NCBI GenBank assembly: GCA_017517705.1
Contig: JAFWYM010000044.1
Coordinates: 108,496-172,495, forward strand
Source of the DNA: Alistipes sp.
GTDB taxonomy: Bacteria > Bacteroidota > Bacteroidia > Bacteroidales > Rikenellaceae
Reading direction: 5' to 3'
DNA length: 64,000 nucleotides
The notes under the pieces were generated by a model. That model was not told the origin of the DNA and ran no database searches. It saw only the letters and a program-made list of their open reading frames with translations. A program made the translations under genes and the position numbers. Below are positions 28,615-37,788 of the stretch, piece after piece. Position 1 is the stretch's first letter, and each line of letters opens with the position of its first letter.

Positions 28615-29809
28615 TAATCACACATCTATTAACCACGGGCGTATCGGGTGAGTCGAAGGCCTTGACCGTATCGCCCACCCACGTTGTCGTTATGCGACTT
28701 GGGGCGATGCCCGCATCGAGGAGGTAAGCCTTGACATTCTCGGCACGCTCCATAGATAGCTGCTCGTTACGCTCGGCACTACCCGTCTCCTTATCGGCAT
28801 ATCCCGTGATGTGTATCGGGGCATTGCTCTTCGATAGCGTGGCAATGTAGCCATCGAGCGTTGCCGAGGCGTAGTCCGAGAGTTGCGCTTCGCCAATATT
28901 GAAGAACACAACACCCTCACCCATAGTGACATACTCCGTCTTAGGCTTCTTTGCACGGCAGGTCTCGAGGTCGCTCTTGAGGCGTGCATTGTCGGCAGTA
29001 AGGTTATCCACCTGCTTGTTGGCCTTAGCTAAGTGCTCGCCAGTGCTGAGCAGCTGCTGCTCGAGGAGCACGATGGCCGCGAGGTATCCGTCGACCTCGA
29101 CAGCAGAGTATGCCGGAGTCCAGTCGCGCTGATTGAAACGATAGGCGACACCGAGTGATGCCGACATAGCGAAGGCATAGCGCCCGCCACTCTGAATCTC
29201 CTGGGGCAGGCCCTTCTCCGCAAAGAGCCACGAGCGTAGGTCAAGCTCTATGTCGAGCTGCCGACATACGCGAAACTTATTGAGAAGTCCCGAGGAGAAG
29301 GCATACTCTCCATTATACGACCCTGCCGACTTCTTTGTCCACGACATCGCGGTATATCCGAAGCCTATATATGATATGGCGCTGTATATGCGATTCTCGC
29401 GGTAGCCACCTATCCAGTTCGACATATTTACGAGAATGTCGCCGTGGACAAACATATAGGGAGTCTTGAAGGCTCCGTTACCGAAGCGAGGCTTATCCAT
29501 CGAGTAGTTCTGAAACTCTCCGGCATCGAGCTGCAGACGCATACCGATGATGGGCACTACCCACTTTGTGAATCCCACATTGGCATTCCACCCCACTCGG
29601 TCGAAAAACTTACCCGGATCCTTTGCTCCCGAGCGGTTAGCCACCTTCAGCGAGGAGGCACCGCCACCAACGCTTATCTCCCAGTTATCCCAAAACCTGT
29701 TGGTCTCGTGCCCCTGCCAGCGTAGGGTGCTACGTCCCTCCTGAGCTATAGCCATAGTTGCCGACATCAGCGCTACGACTACGATAACACTACGTAAAAT
29801 CTTTTTCAT
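28607..29809 (-). CDS. OmpA-family outer membrane protein
   Basis: A 400-residue protein with a signal peptide (cleavage after Ala-Ile-Ala at about 22), an N-terminal region of about 220 residues with alternating aromatic strands that fits an outer-membrane beta-barrel, a short coiled-coil-like segment (about 245-285), and a C-terminal OmpA peptidoglycan-binding domain. The domain is marked by Thr-Gly-Tyr-Ala-Asp-Lys-Glu-Thr-Gly and Asn-Glu-Gln-Leu-Ser-x2-Arg-Ala-Glu-Asn-Val. It would tether the outer membrane to the wall. It is a single gene, convergent with the radical SAM gene. Confidence 0.9.
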   Translation of the reverse strand: MKKILRSVIVVVALMSATMAIAQEGRSTLRWQGHETNRFWDNWEISVGGGASSLKVANRSGAKDPGKFFDRVGWNANVGFTKWVVPIIGMRLQLDAGEFQNYSMDKPRFGNGAFKTPYMFVHGDILVNMSNWIGGYRENRIYSAISYIGFGYTAMSWTKKSAGSYNGEYAFSSGLLNKFRVCRQLDIELDLRSWLFAEKGLPQEIQSGGRYAFAMSASLGVAYRFNQRDWTPAYSAVEVDGYLAAIVLLEQQLLSTGEHLAKANKQVDNLTADNARLKSDLETCRAKKPKTEYVTMGEGVVFFNIGEAQLSDYASATLDGYIATLSKSNAPIHITGYADKETGSAERNEQLSMERAENVKAYLLDAGIAPSRITTTWVGDTVKAFDSPDTPVVNRCVIIK

Positions 29810-29890
29810 AAGCCATTACTTTAATTATGGTTCGCACTTATCAATTATCGTAATCGCACATGTCAAATACCGAGCCAAGCGCATAAAAAA

Positions 29891-29920
29891 GCGAGGGCAC
29901 CAAGATGTTGGTGCCCCCGC
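29891..29920 (-). terminator. Terminator of the 29939-32140 lipoprotein gene
   Basis: A GC-rich stem (GCGAGGGCACCAA with TTGGTGCCCCCGC, one mismatch), followed on the minus strand by six T residues; a standard intrinsic terminator 19 bases past the stop codon. Confidence 0.85.
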
Positions 29921-29938
29921 TCATAGCAAGATTATCGT

Positions 29939-32140
29939 TTAGCGCGTAGCTGAGATTGCATCAACCTCGGGAGTAGCAACCTCATAGTTGAACTCACGCT
30001 CAGATGCCTTCAAGTAGTTACCCTTGACGCTGGTCTTAGCTACACTTGCATCAACCTCGATGTAGTTAGCCTTAGCCTCTGCGGGAGTCTCCTCAACTAC
30101 CACACTCTGGAGGCCGGGGCCACTTGAGCCACCATCCTGCCAGCCGTAGTACCAGTCAACGAAGTCTGCAACATCTCCTGCATTTTCATAAACAGGACGA
30201 ACATCCTTCTTAAAGAGCTTGCTGTACTGGCCGTTAACGTCCACAACGAGAGCTACAATAGTGTAGTAGCCATTCCAGTTCAACATCGTGTAAGTGTTGG
30301 TTGTTGTGTATGAGCCCTTAGTCTCGATCTGCCAGAGAAGACCTGAGATATACTGGCTATCGTCGTATATGTCGAAACGCTTACCGGTATTGGCACAACT
30401 ACCACAACCATCGCCTCCACAAGCGTGGCACGACCAGTCGTAGATCTCGAGGAAGTAGTCGCCAAAGTTCTTCTCGGTGAAGGTAATCTCGATGGGGAAT
30501 ATCGCCTTACCGCTATAGCCGTCGCTACCAAAGAACTCGAGGCCGGGCTCCGTTGCAAGATCCGCAGGATCGAAGTAACCGTGATCTACCAACTCGATAT
30601 CAACCTCGCCGGGAGCGTCGCTCTTAGTCTTGAACTGGCTTGTCCAAAGCTGCGTAGTCGGAACACCACCATAGAGACCAAAGGCGTAAACTACATAGTC
30701 GGTCTCAGCCTTAAGGTTTGTGAAGCCGATCGTCTTGTTACCCCACATATACTCGTGCCCGAAGTTTTGAGCAATATACTTCATGCGAGCCTCATCCGTG
30801 GTACCGAACTTATTCCAATCCTCGAGCGTAGCTATGTCGACAATGTAAGCGTGACGATAGTTCTCCTCGCTCTTCCCGTAAGTAGCTGTGGTATTAACCG
30901 TAGCACGGTAAGAGGTAACATCCGATACAGCGATTGTCAACTGGTTGTCCGAAGGCTCAACCTTACCTGTTGTAAACTTGTACAACTTAGGCGTCGTTAC
31001 ACAGAGAGCATTCTCATCCATGTTGAACGCAAAGAGGTAGTACGAAGTCTCTGCCAAGAGGTCGTAAGTCCACTTACTGCGAGGCTCATTAGTCTCGGTG
31101 TTCATACCCTGGCAGGTGTTCTGTGCCAAGATAGCAGCACAGCTAAGATTCTCCTTATGCTTGAGGTTTGCAACGATTGTTGCCCACCAATACTGGATGT
31201 AGCTCTCCTCGGTGAAGCCGTATTTCAGAGCATCCTTAAGCTCCTGCTCATGCATTACATCAAAGTAGTAATCCGCCTCAGTAGAAGAGGTCACCTCTGC
31301 AAATACACGAGGGCCTACAACATTAGCCGAGAATGTAAAGTAATTGTCGTCAACAGGCTTAACCTCGGGATGCTCTACAGTAATCGTGAAACGATCAATA
31401 GCCGAGAGAAGAGCGCCAGAGTCATAATCGAAGTAATAGCAATAGAATACGTAAGTATCACCGGGAGTAGCACCATTCACGGTTACATCATACGCATCAC
31501 CCTGCCTTGCACGCTGTTGCATGATCTCAACTGCAGAGTCACCATGGAAGCTGCCGATATACTTGAAGTAGTCGAAGTCGTCCTTATAGAGATCCTCATC
31601 AGTAAAGCCTTCAAGATACGCGGGCGATGCCGACATCACGATATATGGCATCGTCTTATCCTCGGGGAAGACATTCACCGTATATGAGAAGTACTCCTGG
31701 TTACCTGTTACCTGCTCAACCGAGAAACCAGCAGTAGTAAGGGCGCCCTGTTTTACAGTAAAGGTAACATCCTCAGCATAGTGGTAACTTACAGTCACCA
31801 GTGTTTCACGTGCAGCGTCGCCCGTGTTGGCAGCCACCTTGAAGCTAAGAGCTCCACTTAGCGAGGTGTTGAAGTCTGACACCCAACTATCAGCTGCTTC
31901 TGCCGTGATCTTCTCACCATCGTGGGGGTTGACAATCTCATACTCCAAGTAGCATGTTCCACCAGCCACAGCCGCAGTCACAGTCTTAGATTTGAGCACA
32001 ATCATAGAATCCTTCTCTGTAGAAGGACGCTGCGGGTCATTACCATTGTCCGTCTGGGGATCCTTCTCGCACGAAGCCAAAAGAGCCAATCCGAAGAGGG
32101 GCAAAAGACCCATCAACAAAAAATTCTTAAAGTTCTTCAT
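29939..32140 (-). CDS. BACON-domain surface lipoprotein with an embedded zinc-finger-like Cys cluster
   Basis: A 733-residue protein with lipobox Leu-Ala-Ser-Cys (Cys24). A BACON-like domain covers about 45-135, ending Val-Lys-Gln-Gly-Ala. Several Fn3-like modules follow, with Tyr-Tyr-Leu-Phe-Ala-Phe and Tyr-Val-Val-Tyr-Ala-Phe-Gly signatures. Unusually, Cys571-x2-Cys574-Gly-Gly-Asp-Gly-Cys579-x2-Cys582 followed by Thr-Gly-Lys resembles a DnaJ-type zinc-binding element in the middle of an exported protein; disulfides are an alternative. It diverges from the paralogue at 32707 across a repeat-rich 566-bp region. No enzyme motif; a ligand-binding role is inferred. Confidence 0.78.
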   Translation of the reverse strand: MKNFKNFLLMGLLPLFGLALLASCEKDPQTDNGNDPQRPSTEKDSMIVLKSKTVTAAVAGGTCYLEYEIVNPHDGEKITAEAADSWVSDFNTSLSGALSFKVAANTGDAARETLVTVSYHYAEDVTFTVKQGALTTAGFSVEQVTGNQEYFSYTVNVFPEDKTMPYIVMSASPAYLEGFTDEDLYKDDFDYFKYIGSFHGDSAVEIMQQRARQGDAYDVTVNGATPGDTYVFYCYYFDYDSGALLSAIDRFTITVEHPEVKPVDDNYFTFSANVVGPRVFAEVTSSTEADYYFDVMHEQELKDALKYGFTEESYIQYWWATIVANLKHKENLSCAAILAQNTCQGMNTETNEPRSKWTYDLLAETSYYLFAFNMDENALCVTTPKLYKFTTGKVEPSDNQLTIAVSDVTSYRATVNTTATYGKSEENYRHAYIVDIATLEDWNKFGTTDEARMKYIAQNFGHEYMWGNKTIGFTNLKAETDYVVYAFGLYGGVPTTQLWTSQFKTKSDAPGEVDIELVDHGYFDPADLATEPGLEFFGSDGYSGKAIFPIEITFTEKNFGDYFLEIYDWSCHACGGDGCGSCANTGKRFDIYDDSQYISGLLWQIETKGSYTTTNTYTMLNWNGYYTIVALVVDVNGQYSKLFKKDVRPVYENAGDVADFVDWYYGWQDGGSSGPGLQSVVVEETPAEAKANYIEVDASVAKTSVKGNYLKASEREFNYEVATPEVDAISATR

Positions 32141-32187
32141 AGTAATTATAGATAAAATATTGTAAAGTTTACATCATATTCCACACT

Positions 32188-32390
32188 AATTCTTTCTGTT
32201 CGCACCCTTTCTTTCTGTTCGCACCCTGCACCGATGCCTCTCTCAAACGCCCAGTTCCCATACCTTCTGTTCCGCGCTCGGCATCTCGCTCAACTTCCGC
32301 GATTCTCTCCATCGCTCGACCCCGCGATTCTCTCCATCACTCGGCCCCGCGCTTCATCCATCACTCGGCCCCGCGTATCTATACACCAAT
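32188..32390. repeat. Pyrimidine-rich imperfect tandem repeats between divergent lipoprotein genes
   Basis: Two copies of a TTTCTGTTCGCACCC unit lie at about 32195-32226. At about 32297-32386 there are about three imperfect copies, 25-27 bp each, of a CCCGCG-ATTCTCTCCATCACTCGGC-type unit. No coding sense. The block sits upstream of both BACON lipoprotein genes. The rest of the 32141-32706 gap is AT-rich promoter DNA. Confidence 0.65.
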
Positions 32391-32623
32391 ACTGCTCTAT
32401 TGCCCTCCTACGCGCACATTTCGCTGAATGAGAACGGACAGTTTGTAAGTTTTTTTATAAAAAACTACTCTCTCAATGTGCAAATATAGTAATAAAATTT
32501 AATATGACACATCTTTTTTCAATTAAATTTATGGACTCTTTTGTCTTTTGCATTAACGTTATAATCCTTAAGTTAGCCAAACACCATAAAATCGCCTCTA
32601 CTCTAATAAAATGTGTAAATAGT

Positions 32624-32655
32624 GTTGTATTTTAAATATAAAAATCATATCTTTG
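32624..32655 (+). promoter_or_regulatory. Promoter of the 32707 lipoprotein gene
   Basis: GTTG (32624-32627), 20 bases, TATCTTTG (32648-32655). This decides the gene start: the earliest in-frame start codon, TTG at 32653, lies inside the -7 box and cannot be used. Confidence 0.75.
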
Positions 32656-32706
32656 CAATCAAAGCATTTTGTATTTGTGTCATTAAACAGAGAATTATTT
32701 ACTACA

Positions 32707-34686
32707 GTGAGAAGATTTTTAACACTTTGGAGCCTTGTGGCTATCCTATGTTTGGCTATACTACCCTCGTGTAGCCAGGATGATAAAGATGTGGAAAAAC
32801 CCGCAGAGGTTAATACGGCACTTACGCTCAGTGCCAACACCATAGATGCAGCTGTCGAGGGTGGCACATATAGCATCGACTATACCCTCACGGGTGGGTA
32901 TGAGGGCATCGGCGTCAAGACATCGTGTGATGCCACATGGATCACGGATGTTGTCGTCACCGATACGACAATAAGCTTCACGGCACTTGCCAATAGCGGG
33001 CTTACGCCACGCGAGGCTATCATTACCGTACGCTACCCGGGTGTCGACAACCAGCTGCTGACGATAACACAGTCGTGCGACACGTCGCTCTTCGACATGG
33101 TCATATCGAAGGAGACATCTACGAGCTGCGTCTCGACCGTTACGTGCGACGACCCCAACATGGCGTACATTGTCAGCCTGGCAGATATAAGCTACTTCCG
33201 CAATGCAGGCATCTCCACGGCTGAGGAGCTCTTTATGAACGAGTATAACTACCATAAAGGTCTCGCTGCGGAGTATAACGAGAACCTTGGTCAGTTTATG
33301 TTCATCAACGAGATTGCATTCTATGGCAAGAGCACTATACAGTGGACGTCGATGACCCCGAATGTAGACTATGTGCTCTACGTCTACGGCATAGAGTTTA
33401 ACGAGAGCATGACCGAGTATACGTTGGCAACACCCGTATCACACATCATGGTGCGCCTTAAGGGTCAGGAGCTTAGAGATGTGGAGTTCGACGTCACCGT
33501 CACCGTCAATGGCCCCGAGGCACACTACGAGTTTGAGCCCATCAACTGGTCGGGAGGCTACTATATCGACATATACACTGAGCGCGACTACCGCTATCTC
33601 CCTGAGGGTGAGACCCCGAGCGAGGAGTATTGCCAGGGCGTTGTGGATAACTGGCTGCAGCTCATCAATCAATATATGGCTTCGGGCTATAGTGGCACAC
33701 AGCTCTACAACATCATGTGTCTTAAGGGCAAGGATTCATACTCTGAGATTCTTGATGCCGACACCGGATATATGATGTCGTTCTACGCCATCGAGCTCAC
33801 CGACGGCATCCCTCAGGTCGCATCGCGCCCCTATCTTGTACACTTCAGAACCGAGCCTGTGGCGCAGTCGGATATGACCTTCGATGTCGCTGTCACCGAT
33901 GTATATACGCGCGTTGCGGATGTACGTGTTACCCCCTCGAATGTCAACGATCCTTACACCGTAGCGCTGGTGCCGACACAGGATATTCCCGATGATCACA
34001 ACGAGCAGGAAATCATCAACTGGTACGTTACCTCATACCGAGCATCGAGCTTCAAGGGTGAGATTTTCAGCCACCTCAACACGCTGAGCCCCGAGACCAG
34101 CTATACGCTCCTTGTCTTTGGCTACTATGGTGGCGTCATCACCACCGACCTCACGCGCGTGGACTTCACCACCGACCCCGTGAGCGAATGTGAGAATAGC
34201 GTTGTCCGCGTGGACTTCATGGGCCCTTACAGCAGCAAGGAGCTCGCCGAGCACTACCCCGATGCCGTCAACGGCATGGAGGATATGTACGAACAGTACG
34301 GCTTCTATGTTATGTGGGCAGAGATTATCACCGAGGTGCCCTCGCAGGATGTATTCATAGGCATCTGCGAGCCCAGAGAGTTCGATGAGGGCGATGACGC
34401 TGTCTTCGAAGACCTCGTAAGCTATACTTCGCCACACATATCCTTCCTCACGGCACGCTCGGGCGTCGAGTTCGTGATGTGTGGCGCTACGATGGACTAC
34501 CGCGGTAACTATAGCGAGATGTGGACATCGGATCCCTTCACCTACGAGTATAACGCTACGACAAAGCGCCCCATCGAGGAGCTTATATCGAAGCTTGTTT
34601 CCCCATCACAGACGGGTAGACTTATGATCGTAGCGCCCGATGCTGCCGAGCCTGCGGCTCAGAGCCTCGTGGCACGTATGAAGTAA
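32707..34686 (+). CDS. BACON-domain surface lipoprotein
   Basis: A 659-residue protein from GTG 32707, which puts the basic Arg-Arg and hydrophobic signal at the N-terminus, with a lipobox Leu-Pro-Ser-Cys (Cys22). Longer in-frame starts fall in or next to the promoter. A BACON-like domain covers about 38-125 (Gly-Gly-Thr-Tyr-Ser-Ile, Ala-Thr-Trp-Ile, Leu-Thr-Ile-Thr-Gln-Ser). Fn3-like modules follow, with Tyr-Val-Leu-Tyr-Val-Tyr-Gly and Tyr-Thr-Leu-Leu-Val-Phe-Gly signatures. It shares its whole plan with the divergent gene at 29939 and with 1027-2946, so these are paralogues. No catalytic motif. Confidence 0.78.
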   Translation: MRRFLTLWSLVAILCLAILPSCSQDDKDVEKPAEVNTALTLSANTIDAAVEGGTYSIDYTLTGGYEGIGVKTSCDATWITDVVVTDTTISFTALANSGLTPREAIITVRYPGVDNQLLTITQSCDTSLFDMVISKETSTSCVSTVTCDDPNMAYIVSLADISYFRNAGISTAEELFMNEYNYHKGLAAEYNENLGQFMFINEIAFYGKSTIQWTSMTPNVDYVLYVYGIEFNESMTEYTLATPVSHIMVRLKGQELRDVEFDVTVTVNGPEAHYEFEPINWSGGYYIDIYTERDYRYLPEGETPSEEYCQGVVDNWLQLINQYMASGYSGTQLYNIMCLKGKDSYSEILDADTGYMMSFYAIELTDGIPQVASRPYLVHFRTEPVAQSDMTFDVAVTDVYTRVADVRVTPSNVNDPYTVALVPTQDIPDDHNEQEIINWYVTSYRASSFKGEIFSHLNTLSPETSYTLLVFGYYGGVITTDLTRVDFTTDPVSECENSVVRVDFMGPYSSKELAEHYPDAVNGMEDMYEQYGFYVMWAEIITEVPSQDVFIGICEPREFDEGDDAVFEDLVSYTSPHISFLTARSGVEFVMCGATMDYRGNYSEMWTSDPFTYEYNATTKRPIEELISKLVSPSQTGRLMIVAPDAAEPAAQSLVARMK

Positions 34687-34716
34687 CAACACGCCACCTG
34701 TGGGCGTAACAATCAA

Positions 34717-34745
34717 GAGAGCATCCCTCGGGGTGCTCTCTTGCT
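34717..34745 (+). terminator. Terminator after the 32707 lipoprotein gene
   Basis: GAGAGCATCCC pairs with GGGGTGCTCTC, then a T-rich tail. The same stem sequence ends ridA at 6563-6590. Confidence 0.8.
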
Positions 34746-34768
34746 TGTTTTGTTTGTAGGACAGTATG

Positions 34769-34850
34769 TGAGCAATGAGTAGTGAGTAGTGAGGAGTGAG
34801 GAGTGAGCAGTGAGGAGTGAGGAGTGGGGAGAGTGGGGAGAGTGGGTATT
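34769..34850. repeat. GTGAGGA-type purine-rich tandem repeat
   Basis: About eleven degenerate 7-base units of the GTGAGGA/GTGAGTA/GTGGGGA kind, running directly into the 9-bp array that follows. Confidence 0.75.
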
Positions 34851-34853
34851 ATT

Positions 34854-34928
34854 ACCCATACTACCCATACTACCCATACTACCCATACTACCCATACTAC
34901 CCATACTACCCATACTACCCATACTACT
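34854..34928. repeat. 9-bp tandem array (ACCCATACT)
   Basis: Eight perfect head-to-tail copies of ACCCATACT with a partial ninth. Open frames through it in several directions are artefacts of the period. Confidence 0.95.
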
Positions 34929-34929
34929 A

Positions 34930-34972
34930 AAGTGACCCCAAAAGTTTTTTGTCCAAACTTTTGGGGTCACTT
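34930..34972. repeat. Palindrome of two IS3-like ends
   Basis: Perfect 18-bp arms (AAGTGACCCCAAAAGTTT and its complement) around TTTGTCC. The arm TGACCCCAAAAGTTT and the inner GTCCAAACTTTTGGGGTCA closely match the end of the IS3-family element at 63879. It may be a remnant left after loss of the transposase, or a terminator of IS origin. Confidence 0.65.
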
Positions 34973-34979
34973 CAATTAC

Positions 34980-35036
34980 AACCCATTGACGGCACTTTTT
35001 GTTAGCGGCAGCAGATGCTGCCTTTTCACATCAAAT
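34980..35036 (+). repeat. Dispersed repeat B, partial copy
   Basis: CCCATTGACGGCACTTTTTG, TTAGCGGCAGCAGATGCTGCC and TTTTCACA, as at 19390-19440. It ends at the stop codon of the ribonucleotide reductase gene. Confidence 0.7.
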
Positions 35037-37588
35037 TAACTGCATTTAGAATACCCACATGACATACAAGTGAGACATCCGTTCTGGTAGGCCATGTTCT
35101 CCTGGCCACACTGCGGGCAGCGACCCTTACCACGAGTGCCATCCTTGATGTACTGCTTGAGAGCACGCTCAACGCCATTCTTCCATGTGTTGATGGTCTC
35201 AGAGTCGAGGTGGAGACCATCGACAAGCTGCACAACCTTGTCGATAGGCATACCGTAGCGGAGGACTCCCGAGATAAGCTTGGCGTAGTTCCAGAACTCC
35301 TCGTCGAAGAGACGCGAGATACCGCCTATGGTGTTGATATATCCGTAGCGATCCTGATACTGGAAGTCGTAGCGCTTAGAGCCATTGGGCTCGCTGACCT
35401 TGAGGATGTGACCCTGCTTTATGGTCTTGGGGATATACATGGCATCCTCCTCGATCTTACCGGTGAAGATCTCATAGGGGCGGTCATCCTGCTTACCCAC
35501 GAAGGCAATCCAATCCTCCGAGCCGTTCTTGAAGCGCACGATGTCGGCAGGGATAGACTCGGGACGACGTATCGCCGAGCCATCCGAGCATTTCTTAGCA
35601 CCCTTAGACTGGTTCTTGACATCGAGCAACACACCATCGCGGCAACCATCGCGATATACGGTGATACCCTTACATCCCGACTCCCACGCCGTGCGGTATA
35701 CCTCGGCAACAAGCTCCTCGGTAACCTCATTGGGGAGGTTTACCGTAACAGATATAGAGTGATCCACCCACTTCTGGATGGCGCCCTGCATCTTCACCTT
35801 TGCCACCCAGTCGATATCGTTGGCCGTAGCCTTATAGTAGGGTGACGCCTTAAGCCACTTGTCGAGCTCCTCGTCGCTGATAGACTGCAGGCGCGAGGTG
35901 TCATAGCCATTGATCTCCAACCACTTGACAAACTGATGGTGGAAGACATAGTACTCGATGAACTTCTCGCCTGTCTCGTCGACGAATGACGCCTGCTGAT
36001 CCTTATCCGAGGGATTAATCTTACGACGACGCTTATATACGGGACGGAAGACGGGCTCGATACCCGATGTCGTCTGCGACATAAGCGACGTTGTACCTGT
36101 GGGCGCGATGGTGAGCATGGCGATGTTACGACGGCCATACTTCTTCATCTCCTCGCGCAACTCGGGTGCTGCCTCGAGGATACGCTCAACCATGGGATTG
36201 CCCACCTCCTTCTCGAAGTTGTAGACCCCAAAGGCACCACGATCCTTAGCCATAGCCACCGAGGCACGGTAGGCCTCCACGGCGAGGGTCTTATGTACAT
36301 TCACGGCGAAGTCGATAGCCTCCTCCGAGCCATAGCGCAGGCCGAGAGCCGCGAGCATATCACCCTCGGCAGTGATGCCAAGGCCCGTGCGTCGACCCTT
36401 GAGTGCCATATCCTTGATCTTCTTCCATAGCTCGAGCTCCACGCGACGTACATCGTCGTCCTCGGGATCCGATGCAATCTTATTGATGATAAGCTCCACC
36501 TTCTCGAGCTCGAGGTCGATGATGTCGTCCATAAGGTGCATAGCCTTAGCTACGTGCTCCTTGAACTTATCGAAGTTGAACGACGCCTCCTTAGTAAAGG
36601 GGTTATCGACATAGCTTAGGAGGTTCAACGCCAAGAGACGGCAACTGTCGTAGGGACACAACGGAATCTCGCCACAGGGGTTTGTCGACACTGTGCGGAA
36701 GCCCTCGTCAGCATAGCAGTCGGGCACACTCTCCCTAAGAATCGTATCCCAGAACAGCACGCCGGGCTCGGCCGACTTCCAGGCGTTGTGAATAATCTTG
36801 TTCCACAGCTTCTTGGCCTCGATATCCTGCACGTATGAGGGATTCTCGGCATTCACGGGGAACTGCTGACGGTATGACTCGCCCGCCATAGCAGCACGCA
36901 TAAACTCGTCGTCGATCTTTATCGAGACGTTTGCGCCCGTAACCTTACCCGTATCCACCTTGGCATCGATGAAACGCTCGGCGTCGGGGTGCTTGATAAG
37001 CAACGAGAGCATCAACGCTCCACGGCGACCATCCTGAGCTACCTCGCGTGTAGAGTTTGAGTAGCGCTCCATGAAGGGCACGATACCCGTAGATGTGAGC
37101 GCCGAGTTCAACACGGGACTGCCCGTAGGACGTATGTGCGAGAGGTCGTGACCCACACCACCGCGACGCTTCATAAGCTGCACCTGCTCCTCATCCATAC
37201 GGAAGATACCGCCATACGAGTCCGCGGGATTCTTATGGCCGATAACGAAGCAGTTAGATAGCGATGCCACCTGCAGGTTGTTGCCGATGCCTGTCATCGG
37301 GCCACCCTGAGGTATGACATAACGGAAGTGGTCGAGGAGCTCGAAGATGTCGGCCTCGCTCAAACCATTGGGATAGTTACTCTCGATACGCGCCAACTCC
37401 TTAGCGATGCGGTTGTGCATATCCACGGGTGAGGTCTCGTAGATGTTGCCGAACGAGTCCTTCAGAGCATACTTGCTCACCCAGACCTGAGCTGCGAGAT
37501 CATCACCTGCGAAGTACTCCTTCGAAGCGGCAACGGCATCCTCGTAGCTCACCGTCTTAAGCTGTTCATTATTAGGTTTTTGAGTCAT
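35036..37588 (-). CDS. nrdJ: Adenosylcobalamin-dependent (class II) ribonucleotide reductase
   Basis: An 850-residue protein; the start at 37588 (Met-Thr-Gln-Lys-Pro) is chosen over the frame opening at 37663, whose first 25 residues look non-coding. The catalytic loop Ser-Thr-Asn-Pro-Cys-Gly-Glu-Ile-Pro-Leu is present, as are an N-terminal Gly-Gly-x-Gly-x-Asp block and a C-terminal zinc-ribbon-like tail (Cys-Pro-Gln-Cys, then Cys-x2-Cys-x2-Cys near the end) that carries the regenerating cysteines. It makes deoxyribonucleotides independently of oxygen using vitamin B12. I saw no cobalamin riboswitch in the 5' region. Terminators and promoters around it suggest a single-gene unit. Confidence 0.93.
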   Translation of the reverse strand: MTQKPNNEQLKTVSYEDAVAASKEYFAGDDLAAQVWVSKYALKDSFGNIYETSPVDMHNRIAKELARIESNYPNGLSEADIFELLDHFRYVIPQGGPMTGIGNNLQVASLSNCFVIGHKNPADSYGGIFRMDEEQVQLMKRRGGVGHDLSHIRPTGSPVLNSALTSTGIVPFMERYSNSTREVAQDGRRGALMLSLLIKHPDAERFIDAKVDTGKVTGANVSIKIDDEFMRAAMAGESYRQQFPVNAENPSYVQDIEAKKLWNKIIHNAWKSAEPGVLFWDTILRESVPDCYADEGFRTVSTNPCGEIPLCPYDSCRLLALNLLSYVDNPFTKEASFNFDKFKEHVAKAMHLMDDIIDLELEKVELIINKIASDPEDDDVRRVELELWKKIKDMALKGRRTGLGITAEGDMLAALGLRYGSEEAIDFAVNVHKTLAVEAYRASVAMAKDRGAFGVYNFEKEVGNPMVERILEAAPELREEMKKYGRRNIAMLTIAPTGTTSLMSQTTSGIEPVFRPVYKRRRKINPSDKDQQASFVDETGEKFIEYYVFHHQFVKWLEINGYDTSRLQSISDEELDKWLKASPYYKATANDIDWVAKVKMQGAIQKWVDHSISVTVNLPNEVTEELVAEVYRTAWESGCKGITVYRDGCRDGVLLDVKNQSKGAKKCSDGSAIRRPESIPADIVRFKNGSEDWIAFVGKQDDRPYEIFTGKIEEDAMYIPKTIKQGHILKVSEPNGSKRYDFQYQDRYGYINTIGGISRLFDEEFWNYAKLISGVLRYGMPIDKVVQLVDGLHLDSETINTWKNGVERALKQYIKDGTRGKGRCPQCGQENMAYQNGCLTCMSCGYSKCS

Positions 37589-37740
37589 AGGTATTATATT
37601 TTTATCATTATATTTTTCATCGCTAAGGCCGCATACATACGCCTGGGGGTGTAATGCGAGCATACAAAATTCGTGATTTTTCGCGGGATAACGACCCTTA
37701 TCAACTCTATTTTTTCGACACTTTATTCACAAAAAACAAA

Positions 37741-37772
37741 AAGATGCGCCACAACTCTCTGTAGCGCATCTT
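37741..37772 (-). terminator. Terminator of the 37789-45500 minus-strand operon
   Basis: AAGATGCGC and GCGCATCTT form a 9-bp stem, with a run of T residues following on the minus strand, 17 bases past the PAP2 stop codon. Confidence 0.8.
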
Positions 37773-37788
37773 TCGATTTCGAGCCTTG

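Noticed and set aside
30425-31687. A 420-codon plus-strand frame
   Set aside because: Antisense shadow of the 29939-32140 lipoprotein gene; no start context or recognisable domains.
32653-32706. N-terminal extension of the lipoprotein starting with TTG at 32653
   Set aside because: The TTG is part of the -7 promoter box and the extension would bury the signal peptide.
34854-34928. CRISPR array
   Set aside because: Units are 9 bp with no spacers, and no cas genes were found in the window.
34713-35039. Frames encoding runs of Gly-Ser-Met or Thr-His-Thr
   Set aside because: Produced by the 9-bp and 7-base tandem arrays, not by selection for protein.
37589-37700. Cobalamin riboswitch before the B12-dependent ribonucleotide reductase
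   Set aside because: The upstream region is short and lacks a B12-box-like conserved core; nothing supports it.
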